Positions 36,576 to 46,743 of a stretch of DNA of 64,000 nt are shown here, one piece after another. The stretch covers positions 62,001 to 126,000 of the forward strand of contig CADEDN010000005.1 of assembly GCA_902826095.1 (NCBI GenBank). The letters run 5' to 3'. The DNA comes from an uncultured Alphaproteobacteria bacterium (lineage in GTDB: Bacteria > Pseudomonadota > Alphaproteobacteria > Caulobacterales > Parvularculaceae). The translations under genes were made by a program, and so were the position numbers. The notes below the pieces were generated by a model. It ran no database searches. It was not told where the DNA came from and saw only the letters and a list, made by a program, of their open reading frames with translations. Every line of letters starts with the position of its first letter. The first letter of the stretch is position 1.

Positions 36576-36587
36576 CTGCTGGACCGC

Positions 36588-36727
36588 CGGGCGCGAAACC
36601 GGTTTCCACTTTCACGCCCGGCGCGCTGCAACACGTAGTGTTGCGGCGCGGACCCGGGATGACACGGTTTTCTCTCTTGAAGAGGTCCCGGAAACCGGAA
36701 CATCATGAGTCTTCTTCAACGCAACTT
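36588..36727. repeat. Composite intergenic repeat: AACCGGTTTCC unit plus GGGATGAC unit
   Basis: The left part (36588-36621) has GCGCGAAACCGGTTTCCACT as in the elements near 55.2 and 56.9 kb. The right part has a 7-bp hairpin (GCAACAC 36628-36634 with GTGTTGC 36638-36644), then CCCGGGATGACACGG, CTTGAAGAGGTCCCGGAAAC and TCATGAGTCTT. The right part recurs at 59886-60085. The element lies between the lipoprotein gene and the convergent folC. Confidence 0.8.
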
Positions 36728-36734
36728 GTTATAA

Positions 36735-38036
36735 TCAGGCGTGCGTCCTCAAGATCTCGCCGGCGAGATAGAGCGATCCGCAAAGGAGGACGCGCAAGGG
36801 ACCGCGCCCCGTCCCGCGCGCAAGGGCGGCGGCTTCCTCAAGCGACGCGCAAGGATGCGCCGGAAGGCCGGCGCGCTCGACGGCTTCGGCGAGGCTCTCA
36901 GGGGACCGCGCGCCGGAATGATCCGCCTTCGTCGTAAAGACGGCGGCGGCAAGGCCTGCGAACGCCGCGAAAAAGCCTTCCGCGTCCTTGTTCTCCTGCA
37001 TGCCGGCGATCAGAATGAGCGGCTTGGCGCTCTTTTCCTCAAAGTCCGCCATGGTTTGCGCGAGCGCGCGCGCGGCGTGCGGATTATGGCCGCCGTCGAG
37101 CCAGATTTCGGTCTCCTCGTCGCCCGCCAGCAGCGCGACCAGCGGCCCTGATTTGAGGCGCTGCAGCCGCGCCGGCCAACGCGCCGCCCGCAGGCCCGCC
37201 GAAAGGATTTCATCCGAGAACGGAAGATCAGCCGCCCGGATCGCGGCGACAGCGAGGCCGGCGTTCTCGAACTGGTGCGCGCCGACAAGGCGCGGCGCGG
37301 CGAGATCGGAGAGCCCGTTCTCGTCCTGATAGATGAGCCGCCCGTTCTCGACCCAGCTCGTCCACTCGCGCCCGAAGGCGAACAGCCGGGCGTTTTGGGC
37401 ATCCGCCGCGGCCTCGAGGACCGCCATCGCTTCGGCGGTCTGCCGGCCGACGACCGCGGGCGCGCCGGCGCGAAAGACGCCGGCCTTTTCGCCGGCGATC
37501 GCCGCCAAGGTCTCTCCGAGGAAATTCTGGTGGTCGAGGGCGATCGGCGTCACCAATGCGGCGAGCGGCCGCGCCAGCACGTTGGTCGCATCGAGGCGTC
37601 CGCCAAGGCCGACTTCAAGCACGAGAAAATCGGCGGGCGTTTCCGCGAAAACGAGAAACCCGGCGCAGGCGATCGTCTCGAAGAAGGTGAGATCGTCGTC
37701 GCCGGCGGCGGCGTCGACGCGCGCGATGGCGTTGAGGAAAGCCTCGTCCGAGATTTCGGCGCCGGCGAGAATGATCCGCTCATTGTAGCGGACGAGATGG
37801 GGCGAAATGAACGCGTGCGCGCTCTTGCCCGCCGCCTCGATGATCGCGCGGAGGTAAGCGACGGTCGAACCCTTGCCGTTGGTGCCGGCGACATGAAAGG
37901 TCGGCGGCGATTTGCGATGGGGATCGCCGAGGCGCGCAAGCGTCCGCAAAACGCGATCGAGCCCGAGGTCGATGATGATGGGCCTGCGGCGCGCGACTTT
38001 TTCAAGGGCCGCTTCGACGGCGCTCTGGGGCGTCAT
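36735..38036 (-). CDS. folC: Folylpolyglutamate synthase / dihydrofolate synthase
   Basis: The 433-residue protein shows the Mur-ligase-like P-loop FHVAGTNGKGSTVAYLRAI (about 46-64), the folate motif ISPHLVRYNERIILAG, LEVGLGGRLDATNV and ITPIALDHQNFLGET with WLDGGHNPHAA in the C-terminal domain. It adds glutamate to dihydropteroate and folates. It is the last gene of the trpA-accD-folC run, 10 bases after accD. Confidence 0.95.
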   Translation of the reverse strand: MTPQSAVEAALEKVARRRPIIIDLGLDRVLRTLARLGDPHRKSPPTFHVAGTNGKGSTVAYLRAIIEAAGKSAHAFISPHLVRYNERIILAGAEISDEAFLNAIARVDAAAGDDDLTFFETIACAGFLVFAETPADFLVLEVGLGGRLDATNVLARPLAALVTPIALDHQNFLGETLAAIAGEKAGVFRAGAPAVVGRQTAEAMAVLEAAADAQNARLFAFGREWTSWVENGRLIYQDENGLSDLAAPRLVGAHQFENAGLAVAAIRAADLPFSDEILSAGLRAARWPARLQRLKSGPLVALLAGDEETEIWLDGGHNPHAARALAQTMADFEEKSAKPLILIAGMQENKDAEGFFAAFAGLAAAVFTTKADHSGARSPESLAEAVERAGLPAHPCASLEEAAALARGTGRGPLRVLLCGSLYLAGEILRTHA

Positions 38037-38046
38037 GCCGGGCGGG

Positions 38047-38946
38047 CTATTCGGCGGCCTGCTCGGCGTAGACGCCGGGGCTTTCCGCGCGCACGCCGCG
38101 CTTCATCAGGACACGGATCAAGGATCCGAGCGTCTTTTTCAACTCGCCGCGCGGCGTGACGCGGTCGACCATTCCCTTTTCCTTCAGGAATTCCGAGCGC
38201 TGGAAGCCTTCGGGCAGCTTTTCGCGAATCGTCTGCTCGATGACGCGCGGGCCCGCGAACCCGATCAGCGCGCCCGGTTCGGCGAGATGAACATCGCCGA
38301 GCATGGCGTAGGAGGCGGTGACGCCGCCGGTCGTCGGATGGGTGATGACGACGATATAGGGAAGGCGCGCCTCGCGCATCATCTGCACCGCGATCGTCGT
38401 TCGCGGCATCTGCATCAAGGACAAGATGCCTTCCTGCATGCGCGCGCCGCCCGAGGCGGTGAAGACGATCAACGGCGCATTGGCGCCGACGGCGGTTTCG
38501 GCGGCGCGGATCAGCGCTTCGCCGAGCGCCATGCCCATCGAGCCGCCCATGAATTCGAAATCCTGCACGGCGACGACGGCGGTCGAGCCTTCAATGCGGC
38601 CGACGCCGACCAGCATCGCGTCCTGGCGGCCGGTCTTGCGGCGGGCGTCCTTCAGCCGATCCGCATATTTTTTTTCGTCCTTGAACCCGAGCGGGTCGAA
38701 TGGCGGCTCGGGCAGCGCGACTTCGTTGTAGCGGCCCTCGTCGAAAACCGATTTCAGCCGGTCCGGCGCCGCCATCTTCATATGGAAGCCGCAGCTCTTG
38801 CAGACATAGAGCGAAGCTTCGAGATCCTTGCCGAACTGCATCTCGCCGCAGCCGCCGCATTTGATCCAGAGCGCGTCTGATCCGTCGTCCGTTCGCTTGA
38901 ACAGGTTCTTGATGCCGGGCGGCGTCAGATTGGACAGCCAGCTCAT
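38047..38946 (-). CDS. accD: Acetyl-CoA carboxylase carboxyltransferase subunit beta
   Basis: The 299-residue protein has the N-terminal zinc finger (IKCGGCGEM and [10 protein letters not shown]), the carboxyltransferase core [38 protein letters not shown] and [31 protein letters not shown] (given in parts here). With AccA it makes malonyl-CoA for fatty acid synthesis. The order trpA-accD-folC is standard in alphaproteobacteria. The gap to trpA is 2 bases. Confidence 0.97.
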   Translation of the reverse strand: MSWLSNLTPPGIKNLFKRTDDGSDALWIKCGGCGEMQFGKDLEASLYVCKSCGFHMKMAAPDRLKSVFDEGRYNEVALPEPPFDPLGFKDEKKYADRLKDARRKTGRQDAMLVGVGRIEGSTAVVAVQDFEFMGGSMGMALGEALIRAAETAVGANAPLIVFTASGGARMQEGILSLMQMPRTTIAVQMMREARLPYIVVITHPTTGGVTASYAMLGDVHLAEPGALIGFAGPRVIEQTIREKLPEGFQRSEFLKEKGMVDRVTPRGELKKTLGSLIRVLMKRGVRAESPGVYAEQAAE

Positions 38947-38948
38947 TT

Positions 38949-39809
38949 CTACTCTCCAGCCCCCGGCGGTCTCCGGCGGGCAAGGCGGACCGCGTCGGCA
39001 AGCGCTCGCGAAAGGTCCAGAACCGCTTCCACCGCAATATCGGCCTCGCCGGCCCGATCCTCAAGGGCGCCGCCCTTCAAATTGGCGGCCAATCGCTCGA
39101 CAAGCGCCGACCCGACGACGACCGCGTCGGCGAAACGGGCGGTTTCCGCCGCCGCTTTCGCCGTTTTGATCCCGAAACCGACGGCGATTGGCAAGGGCGA
39201 TGAAGCCCGGATAGCGGCGACGGCCTGATCGACCGCGCCAGCGGCCCCGGTCTTCGCGCCGGTGACGCCGGCGACAGAAACATAATAGAGAAATCCGGAC
39301 GTATTTTTCAAAACCGCCGGAAGCCGCCTCTGGTCGGTCGTCGGCGTCGCCAGGCGAATGAAATCAAGGCCGGCGGCGCGCGCCGGCAGGCAAAGCTCGG
39401 CGTCTTCCTCAGGCGGCAGGTCGACGATGATCAGCCCGTCGACGCCGGCGTTCTTTGCGTCCTTCAGGAAGCGGTCGACGCCATAGACATAAAAGGGATT
39501 GTAATACCCCATCAGGATCAAGGGCGTTCTGGCGTCGTCCTGCCGGAACGCGGCGACGAGATCGAGGGTCTTTCGAAGCGTCTGGCCGGCGCCAAGTGCG
39601 CGAAGCCCGGCCGCCTGGATTGCCGGCCCGTCCGCCATCGGATCGGTGAAGGCGACGCCGATCTCAATGAGATCGGCGCCGGCGGCGGGGAGCGCTTTGA
39701 GGAGTTTCAGCGACGCCTCAAAACTCGGATCGCCGCCCATGATGAATGGAATGAAGGCGGCCCGGCCTTCGGCCTTCAGCGCAGCGAAAGTTTCGGCGAT
39801 GCGGGACAC
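38949..39809 (-). CDS. trpA: Tryptophan synthase alpha chain
   Basis: The 286-residue protein has [20 protein letters not shown], the catalytic-Glu segment [21 protein letters not shown] and [14 protein letters not shown], with phosphate-binding GFGIKTA and [10 protein letters not shown] near the C-terminus. One oddity is [10 protein letters not shown] where most TrpA have IELGVPFSDP. The catalytic Glu and Asp remain. It cleaves indole-glycerol phosphate. Unlike most genomes, it is separated from trpB by four unrelated genes. Confidence 0.96.
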   Translation of the reverse strand: MSRIAETFAALKAEGRAAFIPFIMGGDPSFEASLKLLKALPAAGADLIEIGVAFTDPMADGPAIQAAGLRALGAGQTLRKTLDLVAAFRQDDARTPLILMGYYNPFYVYGVDRFLKDAKNAGVDGLIIVDLPPEEDAELCLPARAAGLDFIRLATPTTDQRRLPAVLKNTSGFLYYVSVAGVTGAKTGAAGAVDQAVAAIRASSPLPIAVGFGIKTAKAAAETARFADAVVVGSALVERLAANLKGGALEDRAGEADIAVEAVLDLSRALADAVRLARRRPPGAGE

Positions 39810-39964
39810 GGGCGCCTCATCAGGAAGCCGCGCGCGCCCGATCCGCGTTCAGGGGCTTTGCACTGGCGGCGCGACTAAATTGGTCAAGGCGCCCTCCCTA
39901 CATCGCCCGCCGCGCATTGCAAGCGCGGCGCGAACCGGAGATGGCCCGCGCCGCGCCGCCGCGA

Positions 39965-40390
39965 TCAGCCGCGAATGTAGATCTTGCGGCCATGATCAAA
40001 AGTGTAACGCATGCGAAGTCGGCGGTCATAGCTGAGCTTCAATTCCGGGGTCCGGTCATTGTCGCGGCCATAGCGATGCTCGCCGCGCCGATCGCCGTCT
40101 CTCCAGTCGCGATCGCTGTCGCGCCAGTCGCTTCGCGCATAGTAAAAGGCGCTGCGCGGGCAGACAGTGATCGCCCGGTCGCGGCGGCTCTCCCGCCGGT
40201 CGTAACGATCCTCGGCGCGGTCGCGGCGGCCATGATCATAGCGCTCGTCGCGGCGGCTTTCGCGCGCGTCCCGCCAGTCCTCGCGGATGTCGGCGCAGCG
40301 GCGCGCGTCGAGCCGCCATTCTCCGGCGAAAGCGGGCGCCGCGCCAAGCGCGAACCCTGTCCCAATCAATGCGGCGATCAATTTTCTCAT
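39965..40390 (-). CDS. Secreted Arg/Asp-rich protein, 141 aa
   Basis: A signal peptide (MRKLIAALIGTGFALGAAPAFAG) precedes a low-complexity region dominated by Arg and Asp (RDARESRRDERYDHGRRDR, about residues 40-70, and DWRDSDRDWRDGDRRGEHR, about 88-106) and a short ordered tail ending RGKIYIRG-like (HGRKIYIRG). It has two Cys. No enzyme motif is present. Such Arg/Asp repeats are found in small envelope proteins of unknown role. It is one of the genes that separate trpB from trpA. Confidence 0.7.
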   Translation of the reverse strand: MRKLIAALIGTGFALGAAPAFAGEWRLDARRCADIREDWRDARESRRDERYDHGRRDRAEDRYDRRESRRDRAITVCPRSAFYYARSDWRDSDRDWRDGDRRGEHRYGRDNDRTPELKLSYDRRLRMRYTFDHGRKIYIRG

Positions 40391-40515
40391 TGGATGTTTC
40401 CTTGTGCTCTCGGCCCCTTAAGCCCGACATGCAAGGAAACGCGGCGCGGCGGCGAAATCCGTCGGCGCCGGCGGCGGTCTTTTCAGGGTTTTGTTGCGGC
40501 GAAAATGCGGCGCCG

Positions 40516-42213
40516 TCAGCGCCCCGCCGCCGCCAGGAAATCCGTCCTGCGCGCCGGGAGCCAGAGCCCGAGCGCTTCCGCGACGATCGCCTTCTCTTTC
40601 GGCGAAAGAGCCTTGTCGGCGCCGAGATCGGCGACAAGCGCGTCGACGCTGTCGGCGCCGGTGAGCAGCTCGGTTGCGCCATCATCGAGGCGCAACAGCG
40701 TGCCGCCGCCTGTCCGCCAGCGCGGCCATTGCGGGAGGGCCGCATCGCCGCCGGTTCCCGGATCGCCGCTGCGCGCGAACTCGGCCCAATAGGCGCCGAT
40801 AGCGCGCGAGAGCCTGTCGCGCTCGGCGGCGTCCTTTTCCTGAAACATCACCCTATCGAGGCGGCCCAGAAGCTGAAACCGGTTGAACACGAACGGGATC
40901 TCGATCGTATGCGCGGCGCCGAGCAGTTTCTTCAGATCCGTCAGCAGAAATCGTCCGCCCTCGTCCCAATCAAACCGGTAGGCGTAGACGTCGAGATGGC
41001 CGGCCGCCGTCATCGCGGATGCGGGCTCGTCGACCGAACGGATGCGCCAGAGCCGGCTTTGATAGGCGGCGAGAAGGTCATAGAATTTCTGGTTCTTCGC
41101 CGTCAGCAGGACGCCGAACCAGCGATTGACGAGCCTTGGATCGACGAGTTGAAAGAGTTTCATCTCGTCGCGATTGGTTCCGGTGATGACGGGAACGGCG
41201 TTAAAGCCGTCCTTCGTCGCAATCGCCGCGCGCAGGCCCGCCGCCGGCAGGGCGACGCCGTCGTCGATGACGAGCGGCAAGGTCAGATAGCCCTGCGCGT
41301 CGAGTTCATAGGCGCCGTAGAGCGCCTCAAGGCTCAAGGCGCGCAGCGCGTCGGCGTCCTTCGCGCCGAGCCGTTCAGCGATCTTCGCCGCCGCGTTCGG
41401 CTCCTCGGCGCCGTTCTCCGCGCGCGCGGCCGGCGTTGAATCAAAAAGCCCCGACTGGATGATCGCGCGGTGGAAGAGGCCCTTGGCGAGCGGCGAGGCG
41501 ACAAGGCTCGCCGCATTCTGGCCGCCGGCGCTTTCCCCGAAAATCGTGACCAGCGCGGGATCGCCGCCGAATGTCTCGATATTTCCCTGCACCCATTGCA
41601 GCGCGGCGATGAGATCAAGCGTGCCGAAATTCGCGCCGGCGTCGAGCGGGGTCTTGGCGGACCCTCGAATTCCTTCGTGGGCGAACCATCCAAGCGGCCC
41701 GAGGCGGTACTGGACCGTGACGACGACGACATTTTCGTTGGCGACGAGATTGGACGGATCATATTGGTCGGCCGATCCCCAGACATTGCCGCCGCCGTGA
41801 ATCCAGACCATCACCGGCAGCTTTGACGATCCGGTCGATTTCGGCGGCGCGTAGACATTGAGGGTGAGGCAGTCTTCAGCGCCCTGCAGCGCGCCGGGTT
41901 TGACGCCGTCGGCGGCGTTGAAGACATTGGTGAGCTGCGGGCATTTGGCGGAATAATCGAGCGCCTCGCGCCAGCCCTTCCAGGCGGCCGGCGGGCGCGG
42001 CGCGCGCCAGCGCAAATCGCCGACCGGGGGCGCCGCGAACGGAACGCCGCGCCAGATCTGGACGCCATCGTCATTGAGAAAACCGACGACATCGCCCTCC
42101 GCCGTCGTCCGCAATGTCTCCGGCGCGGGCTTTGGCGGCGCGGCTGGTTCCGGCGCCGGCGCGCCGCAGGCGGCGAGACACAAGGCAAGGGCGAAGGCGA
42201 ATCGTCGAAACAT
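40516..42213 (-). CDS. Type B carboxylesterase lipoprotein
   Basis: The 565-residue protein starts at ATG 42213 with a lipoprotein signal (FAFALALCLAACGAP; GTG 42225 is also possible). The carboxylesterase marks are GVPFAAPPVGDLRWRAP, EDCLTLNVYAP, MVWIHGGGNVWGSA (oxyanion hole) and the nucleophile elbow TIFGESAGGQNAA (Ser about 222). An HTIEIPFVF segment lies near the expected catalytic His. It probably hydrolyses esters in the periplasm. It lies inside the trp block and has no obvious link to tryptophan. Confidence 0.9.
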   Translation of the reverse strand: MFRRFAFALALCLAACGAPAPEPAAPPKPAPETLRTTAEGDVVGFLNDDGVQIWRGVPFAAPPVGDLRWRAPRPPAAWKGWREALDYSAKCPQLTNVFNAADGVKPGALQGAEDCLTLNVYAPPKSTGSSKLPVMVWIHGGGNVWGSADQYDPSNLVANENVVVVTVQYRLGPLGWFAHEGIRGSAKTPLDAGANFGTLDLIAALQWVQGNIETFGGDPALVTIFGESAGGQNAASLVASPLAKGLFHRAIIQSGLFDSTPAARAENGAEEPNAAAKIAERLGAKDADALRALSLEALYGAYELDAQGYLTLPLVIDDGVALPAAGLRAAIATKDGFNAVPVITGTNRDEMKLFQLVDPRLVNRWFGVLLTAKNQKFYDLLAAYQSRLWRIRSVDEPASAMTAAGHLDVYAYRFDWDEGGRFLLTDLKKLLGAAHTIEIPFVFNRFQLLGRLDRVMFQEKDAAERDRLSRAIGAYWAEFARSGDPGTGGDAALPQWPRWRTGGGTLLRLDDGATELLTGADSVDALVADLGADKALSPKEKAIVAEALGLWLPARRTDFLAAAGR

Positions 42214-42278
42214 GGAAAAGCGCACCCCTTAAAAGCGGCGCGCTTTCCTTACTCACTCAGATCGAAGATTGGAACCGG

Positions 42279-43403
42279 TCAGGCCGCGGCCTTCAGCGCG
42301 CTGAACGAAATCATCCGCCGCTGCGCCTCATCCCAAAGCGCGAGGCGCGCGCTCTTGAAGCTCTCGCGGATCGTCATTTTGGGCAGCGCGAGAAGATCCC
42401 GGCTCGCCCGGTAACATTCCGGAAGGCGGTAATTCGGAATGCCGCTCGCCAGATGGTGGATGTGATGCAGGCCGATATTGCCGGTCAGCCAGCGCAGCGG
42501 CTTTGGCATATGAAAATGCGACGAGCCGTAGATCGCCGCTTCCGCATAGGTCCATTCGGGCTTTCTCGCCCAATAGGCGTTTTCATATTGATGCTGGACG
42601 AAAAACAGCCAGGTCCCGACCCAGGCCGCAATCGTCACCGATGGAATGATCGCGAGCGCGACCGGTCCCGCGCCCAAAGCGAGGGCGAGCCCGCCATAGA
42701 CGGCGACCAGCGCCAGATTGAGCGCCGTAACGCTCTTCCAGATCTGCGACATGCGAAGGCCCGTATAGGTCTTGGCGAAGACGGGCGCGTCGGCGAGCGG
42801 TAGGCGCTGCAGGACAAAGAAGTAAAAAGGCGCGCCGATCAGGATCATCACGACCGGGTGGCGATAGGCGCGATAGACGATGCGCTCCCATTTCGGCAGC
42901 GCTCGATATTCATCGACCGTCAACGTGTCGACCGCGCCGATGCCTCGCCGGTCGAGATCGCCGGAGCCGGCGTGATGGCGGTTATGCGCGTCGCGCCAGA
43001 AGCCATAGGGCGTGAAAGTCAGTATGCTGAGGGCGAATCCGAGCGCGTCGTTGGCGCGACGGCTCTTGAAATAGCTGCCATGGCCGCAATCATGCTGGAT
43101 GGTGAAGATCTTGACGAGGAGCCCGCCGGCGAGCGGCGCGAGGAGCAGCGCCGCGCCGAAGGCGCCGGCGCGCGCGAACGCGATCATCGCGCCGACCAGG
43201 GCGACATAGATCGCAAGCGACATCGCCGCCTGCGCGAGCGAGCGTTTCAAATCGGCGCCCTGAAACAGCTTGCAATGGTCGACGATCCGCCGGAGCGCGG
43301 CGAGACGGTCATCGGCGGCGGGGTGAGGTTTGGCGATGGTCGCGGCGATCGCCGCGGCTTTTACTGACTGAGACAAAGGGGCCCCTGTGGCTGCGGCGCG
43401 CAT
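42279..43403 (-). CDS. Fatty acid desaturase (membrane di-iron)
   Basis: The protein has hydrophobic segments and the three His boxes of acyl-lipid desaturases: IQHDCGHGSYF, AHNRHHAGSGD and GLHHIHHLASGIPNYRL, with a further SSHFHMPKPLRWLTGN. It would introduce double bases in membrane lipids or hydroxylate a carotenoid-like substrate; DesA-type glycerolipid desaturase is the closest fit I recognise. ATG 43403 (374 aa) and 43430 are both possible starts. It lies inside the trp block. Confidence 0.9.
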   Translation of the reverse strand: MRAAATGAPLSQSVKAAAIAATIAKPHPAADDRLAALRRIVDHCKLFQGADLKRSLAQAAMSLAIYVALVGAMIAFARAGAFGAALLLAPLAGGLLVKIFTIQHDCGHGSYFKSRRANDALGFALSILTFTPYGFWRDAHNRHHAGSGDLDRRGIGAVDTLTVDEYRALPKWERIVYRAYRHPVVMILIGAPFYFFVLQRLPLADAPVFAKTYTGLRMSQIWKSVTALNLALVAVYGGLALALGAGPVALAIIPSVTIAAWVGTWLFFVQHQYENAYWARKPEWTYAEAAIYGSSHFHMPKPLRWLTGNIGLHHIHHLASGIPNYRLPECYRASRDLLALPKMTIRESFKSARLALWDEAQRRMISFSALKAAA

Positions 43404-43548
43404 ATTCGACGGTCGCGCGAGGGCGCGCACGCCTTTGGTTCAATTCACCGCTGATTCTTTAATGAAAATTGAAGCGCCGCCGCAAGCGGCGGCGCTCACA
43501 TCTGCTTGTAAATTCTTCAAAAGGTTTGCTGCGGCGCCGAAGGCGGAC

Positions 43549-44124
43549 CTACCGGCGCGCCATTTTGCGGCTGAACAAAAGCCCAAGACCGGCCGCGAAC
43601 AGGTAAATCGCGCCGGGGACGGGGATGACGGTCAGGTCCGCCCTGATTTCGCCCGCCGGGAACGACTTGGTGTGGATGTTGGCGTAGGCAAGGCCGCTGT
43701 TGAGGCCGGCGAGGAAGGCCGTCAACGCGCCGGACAAGGTTCCGCCATTGGCGGCGACGAAAGCCGGATTCCAGGTCGCCGCATCATTAAGGTCGAAGGT
43801 GCGGTCGAATATTCCGAAATTCACGCCGACCGGAAAACCCGCGAACGAAGGAACGCCGGTCGCTGGGCTCGCCGTCGGGGCGGCGCAGCAATGGATGTGG
43901 GCGACGGTCGTGTCGGCGATCAGATTCTGGAAATCGAATTGCACCCGCATGGTCTTTGCCGTCGTATCGATGGTGACGGCCGCCTCGCCATTGCCGGGCG
44001 ATGCGACAGGCGGGACTTCAGCGCCGCCCGAGAACAGGCCGACATAGGTAAGTATAGCCGCCGCCGCCGAAGTCGGCAGGGCGATGGCCAAAAGGCACGC
44101 GGTGAAAACGGCCAGAAACTTCAT
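43549..44124 (-). CDS. Secreted CHRD-domain protein with PEP-CTERM-like sorting tail
   Basis: ATG 44124 gives a signal peptide (MKFLAVFTACLLAIALPTSAAAA) and a 191-residue protein. The CHRD domain is visible from SGGAEVPPVASPGNGEAAVT through AHIHCCAAPT to AYANIHTKSFPAGEIRADL. The end, VIPVPGAIYLFAAGLGLL then FSRKMARR, has the VPxP, membrane helix and basic tail layout of exosortase/archaeosortase sorting signals. The protein is thus probably displayed or exported through an exosortase system that is not in this window. Confidence 0.82.
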   Translation of the reverse strand: MKFLAVFTACLLAIALPTSAAAAILTYVGLFSGGAEVPPVASPGNGEAAVTIDTTAKTMRVQFDFQNLIADTTVAHIHCCAAPTASPATGVPSFAGFPVGVNFGIFDRTFDLNDAATWNPAFVAANGGTLSGALTAFLAGLNSGLAYANIHTKSFPAGEIRADLTVIPVPGAIYLFAAGLGLLFSRKMARR

Positions 44125-44211
44125 GGCTCTCCTCCATGTCCGCCCCACCTTCGACAAGGCTAGCACCGCCGTTAACGATTGCTTCATTAAGAATCGGCGA
44201 GCCGCGCCGGC

Positions 44212-45462
44212 TTATTTTCCGGCGTCGATCCCGGCGTCGATCAATGGCATCACGCTGAAAATGTCCTTGTCGCCGCGCCCGCACAGATTGACCAGCACGA
44301 TGCGGCCCTGATCGAGGGTCGCCGCCTTGTCGACCGCGCGGGCGAGCGCGTGGGCGGGCTCAAGCGCTGGAATGATCCCTTCAAGGCGCGCGCAAAGCTG
44401 GAACATCGAAAGCGCCTCGGCGTCGGTCGCCGACTGATACTGGGCGCGGCCGATATCGTGCAGCCAGGCGTGCTCGGGCCCGATCCCCGGATAATCGAGC
44501 CCGGCCGAGATCGAATGGCCTTCGAGAATCTGCCCGTCATCGTCCTGCAGCAGATAGGTGCGGTTGCCGTGGAGAACGCCGGGCCGCCCGCCCGACAGCG
44601 ATGCGGCGTGATCTGGCGTGTCGAGGCCCTTGCCGCCGGCTTCAACGCCGATGATTTCGACGTCCGGATCGTCGAGAAACGGATGGAAAAGGCCGATCGC
44701 GTTCGATCCCCCGCCGATGCAGGCCATGACGACGTCGGGCAAGCGGCCTTCGGCGTCGAGCATCTGCGCGCGCGCTTCGGTTCCGATCACCGACTGAAAG
44801 TCCCGCACCAGCATCGGATAGGGGTGCGGTCCCGCCGCCGTGCCGATCAGATAATAGGTGTCGTCGACATTGGTGACCCAGTCGCGCAGGGCCTCGTTCA
44901 TCGCGTCTTTCAAGGTCGCCCTGCCCGATGTGACGGGCCGCACCTCGGCGCCGAGCAGTTTCATCCGGAAGACGTTCGGCATCTGCCGCTCGACATCGGT
45001 CGCGCCCATATAGACGACGCAGGGCAAGCCAAAGCGCGCGCAAACCGTCGCCGTCGCGACGCCGTGCTGGCCGGCGCCCGTCTCGGCGATGATGCGCGTC
45101 TTGCCCATGCGCCGCGCCAGCAGGATCTGGCCCATGCAATTGTTGATCTTGTGCGCGCCGGTGTGGTTGAGCTCGTCGCGCTTGAAGTAGATCTTTGCGC
45201 CTTTGGCTTTGCCGGCCTTTTTCCGCACATGTTCGGTCAGCCGTTCGGCGTAGTAGAGCGGCGACGGGCGCCCGACATAATGGGTGAGGTAGTGCTGAAG
45301 TTCCTCGTTGAACTTCGGATCCTTCTTCGCGCGGTCATACTCTTCCGCGAGATCGAGAACGAGCGGCGTCAAGGTCTCGGCGACAAAGCGCCCGCCGAAA
45401 ATGCCGAACCGCCCTTCGGAATCGGGTCCGCTGCGGAAGGAATTGGATCTCGCGGTCGTCAT
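44212..45462 (-). CDS. trpB: Tryptophan synthase beta chain
   Basis: The 416-residue PLP enzyme has [14 protein letters not shown], the PLP lysine in [16 protein letters not shown] (about 105), [13 protein letters not shown] and [14 protein letters not shown]-like [18 protein letters not shown] for phosphate binding, and [16 protein letters not shown]. It condenses indole and serine to tryptophan. It is separated from trpF by two genes and from trpA by four, all on the same strand. Confidence 0.97.
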   Translation of the reverse strand: MTTARSNSFRSGPDSEGRFGIFGGRFVAETLTPLVLDLAEEYDRAKKDPKFNEELQHYLTHYVGRPSPLYYAERLTEHVRKKAGKAKGAKIYFKRDELNHTGAHKINNCMGQILLARRMGKTRIIAETGAGQHGVATATVCARFGLPCVVYMGATDVERQMPNVFRMKLLGAEVRPVTSGRATLKDAMNEALRDWVTNVDDTYYLIGTAAGPHPYPMLVRDFQSVIGTEARAQMLDAEGRLPDVVMACIGGGSNAIGLFHPFLDDPDVEIIGVEAGGKGLDTPDHAASLSGGRPGVLHGNRTYLLQDDDGQILEGHSISAGLDYPGIGPEHAWLHDIGRAQYQSATDAEALSMFQLCARLEGIIPALEPAHALARAVDKAATLDQGRIVLVNLCGRGDKDIFSVMPLIDAGIDAGK

Positions 45463-45503
45463 GGCGAAAGAGCACTAGCGGTTCGCGCGGGCGCCGCAAA
45501 GCG

Positions 45504-46691
45504 CTAACGCCGACCAAAAAACCTAAACGTCAACATCGCGGCTGCCAGCGCGAAACCGGCGCCGGCGAGAAATGTCGCCGACGGCCCGCGCCAGTCCCAG
45601 AGCAGCCCGGCGAGAACGCTCGCGGCGAGAAGCGAAAGGCCGGTGACAAGATTGAAGACGCCGAAGGCCGACGCGCGCAGCGATGGCGGCGCCGCGTCCG
45701 CTGTCATTTTTGCGAGCAATCCCTGCGTCAGCGCCATATGCGCGCCCCAGAGGGCGATTCCGGCGAATACGCCTGGAAGTCCGGGCGCGACAACGAGCGT
45801 CAGATCGGCGGCGATCAGCATGGCGAGCCCCCAGAGCAGAAGGCGCGCCGGCGATGCGCGATCAGCAAGCGCGCCGGCAGGGTAGGCGCCCAGCATATAG
45901 ACGAGGTTCAACACGATAAGGGCGACAGGCGTCAAAGTGAGCGGCAGTCCTTCGCTATTGGCCTTCAAGACGAGAAACGCTTCGCTGAAGCGGGCGAGGG
46001 TGAAAGCGGCGCCGATCGCGACGACCGTCCAGAAGGCGCGATCAAGGCCCGCGAGATCTGTCAGACGCACCGGCGGCGTCGCAGGATCGACGCCGCCCGC
46101 CGTCTCCTGTCGCTCGTCAACGCCGAACACGACGCACAGAACCGCGATGGCGGCGGGGATTGCGGCGGCCCAAAAGACTGCGCGCATATTGTTAGCGAAT
46201 AGCGCCATCAGCGCGATCGCCATCAGCGGACCGGCAAAGGCGCCCGCCGTGTCGAGCGCCTGACGCAAACCATAAGCGCGGCCGCGAATCGCCGGCGGCG
46301 TCACATCGGCGACAAGCGCGTCGCGCGGCGCGCCCCTGATCCCCTTGCCGACACGGTCGGCGAACCGCGCGGCGAATACCATGAAGGGCGATCCGGCGAG
46401 CGCGAAGAACGGTTTGCTCAAGGCGCCGAGGCCATAGCCGATGAGAATAAGCGGCTTTCGCCGCCTGAACCGATCGGAAAGATGTCCTGAAAACACTTTT
46501 GAGACTGACGCGGCTGACTCGGCGATTCCGTCGATGAGGCCGACTAGCGCGACGCTGGCGCCGAGCGTCGCCGTCAAAAACAGCGGCAATAGCGCGTGAA
46601 TGGATTCAGACGACACATCCATGAAAAAGGAAACAAGACCAAGCGCCCATACCGTTCGGGGAATGACGGGGCGGGAAGAAGGGACGGTCAT
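45504..46691 (-). CDS. MFS transporter
   Basis: The 395-residue protein has about twelve membrane segments and the MFS loop motif GHLSDRFRRRKPLILIGYGL after helix 2 (about 70-90), plus DRVGKGIRGAPRDALVAD, a motif seen in the bacterial MFS group related to drug/peptide efflux (MFS_1, YnfM/Bcr-like). Substrate unknown. It lies between trpB and a histidine phosphatase gene, and is one of the genes inserted between trpF and trpB. Confidence 0.85.
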   Translation of the reverse strand: MTVPSSRPVIPRTVWALGLVSFFMDVSSESIHALLPLFLTATLGASVALVGLIDGIAESAASVSKVFSGHLSDRFRRRKPLILIGYGLGALSKPFFALAGSPFMVFAARFADRVGKGIRGAPRDALVADVTPPAIRGRAYGLRQALDTAGAFAGPLMAIALMALFANNMRAVFWAAAIPAAIAVLCVVFGVDERQETAGGVDPATPPVRLTDLAGLDRAFWTVVAIGAAFTLARFSEAFLVLKANSEGLPLTLTPVALIVLNLVYMLGAYPAGALADRASPARLLLWGLAMLIAADLTLVVAPGLPGVFAGIALWGAHMALTQGLLAKMTADAAPPSLRASAFGVFNLVTGLSLLAASVLAGLLWDWRGPSATFLAGAGFALAAAMLTFRFFGRR

Positions 46692-46743
46692 CCGGCGATC
46701 GATAGCCGGGAACCGGGACGCCGCAAGCGGAATGCGGTCAAAA

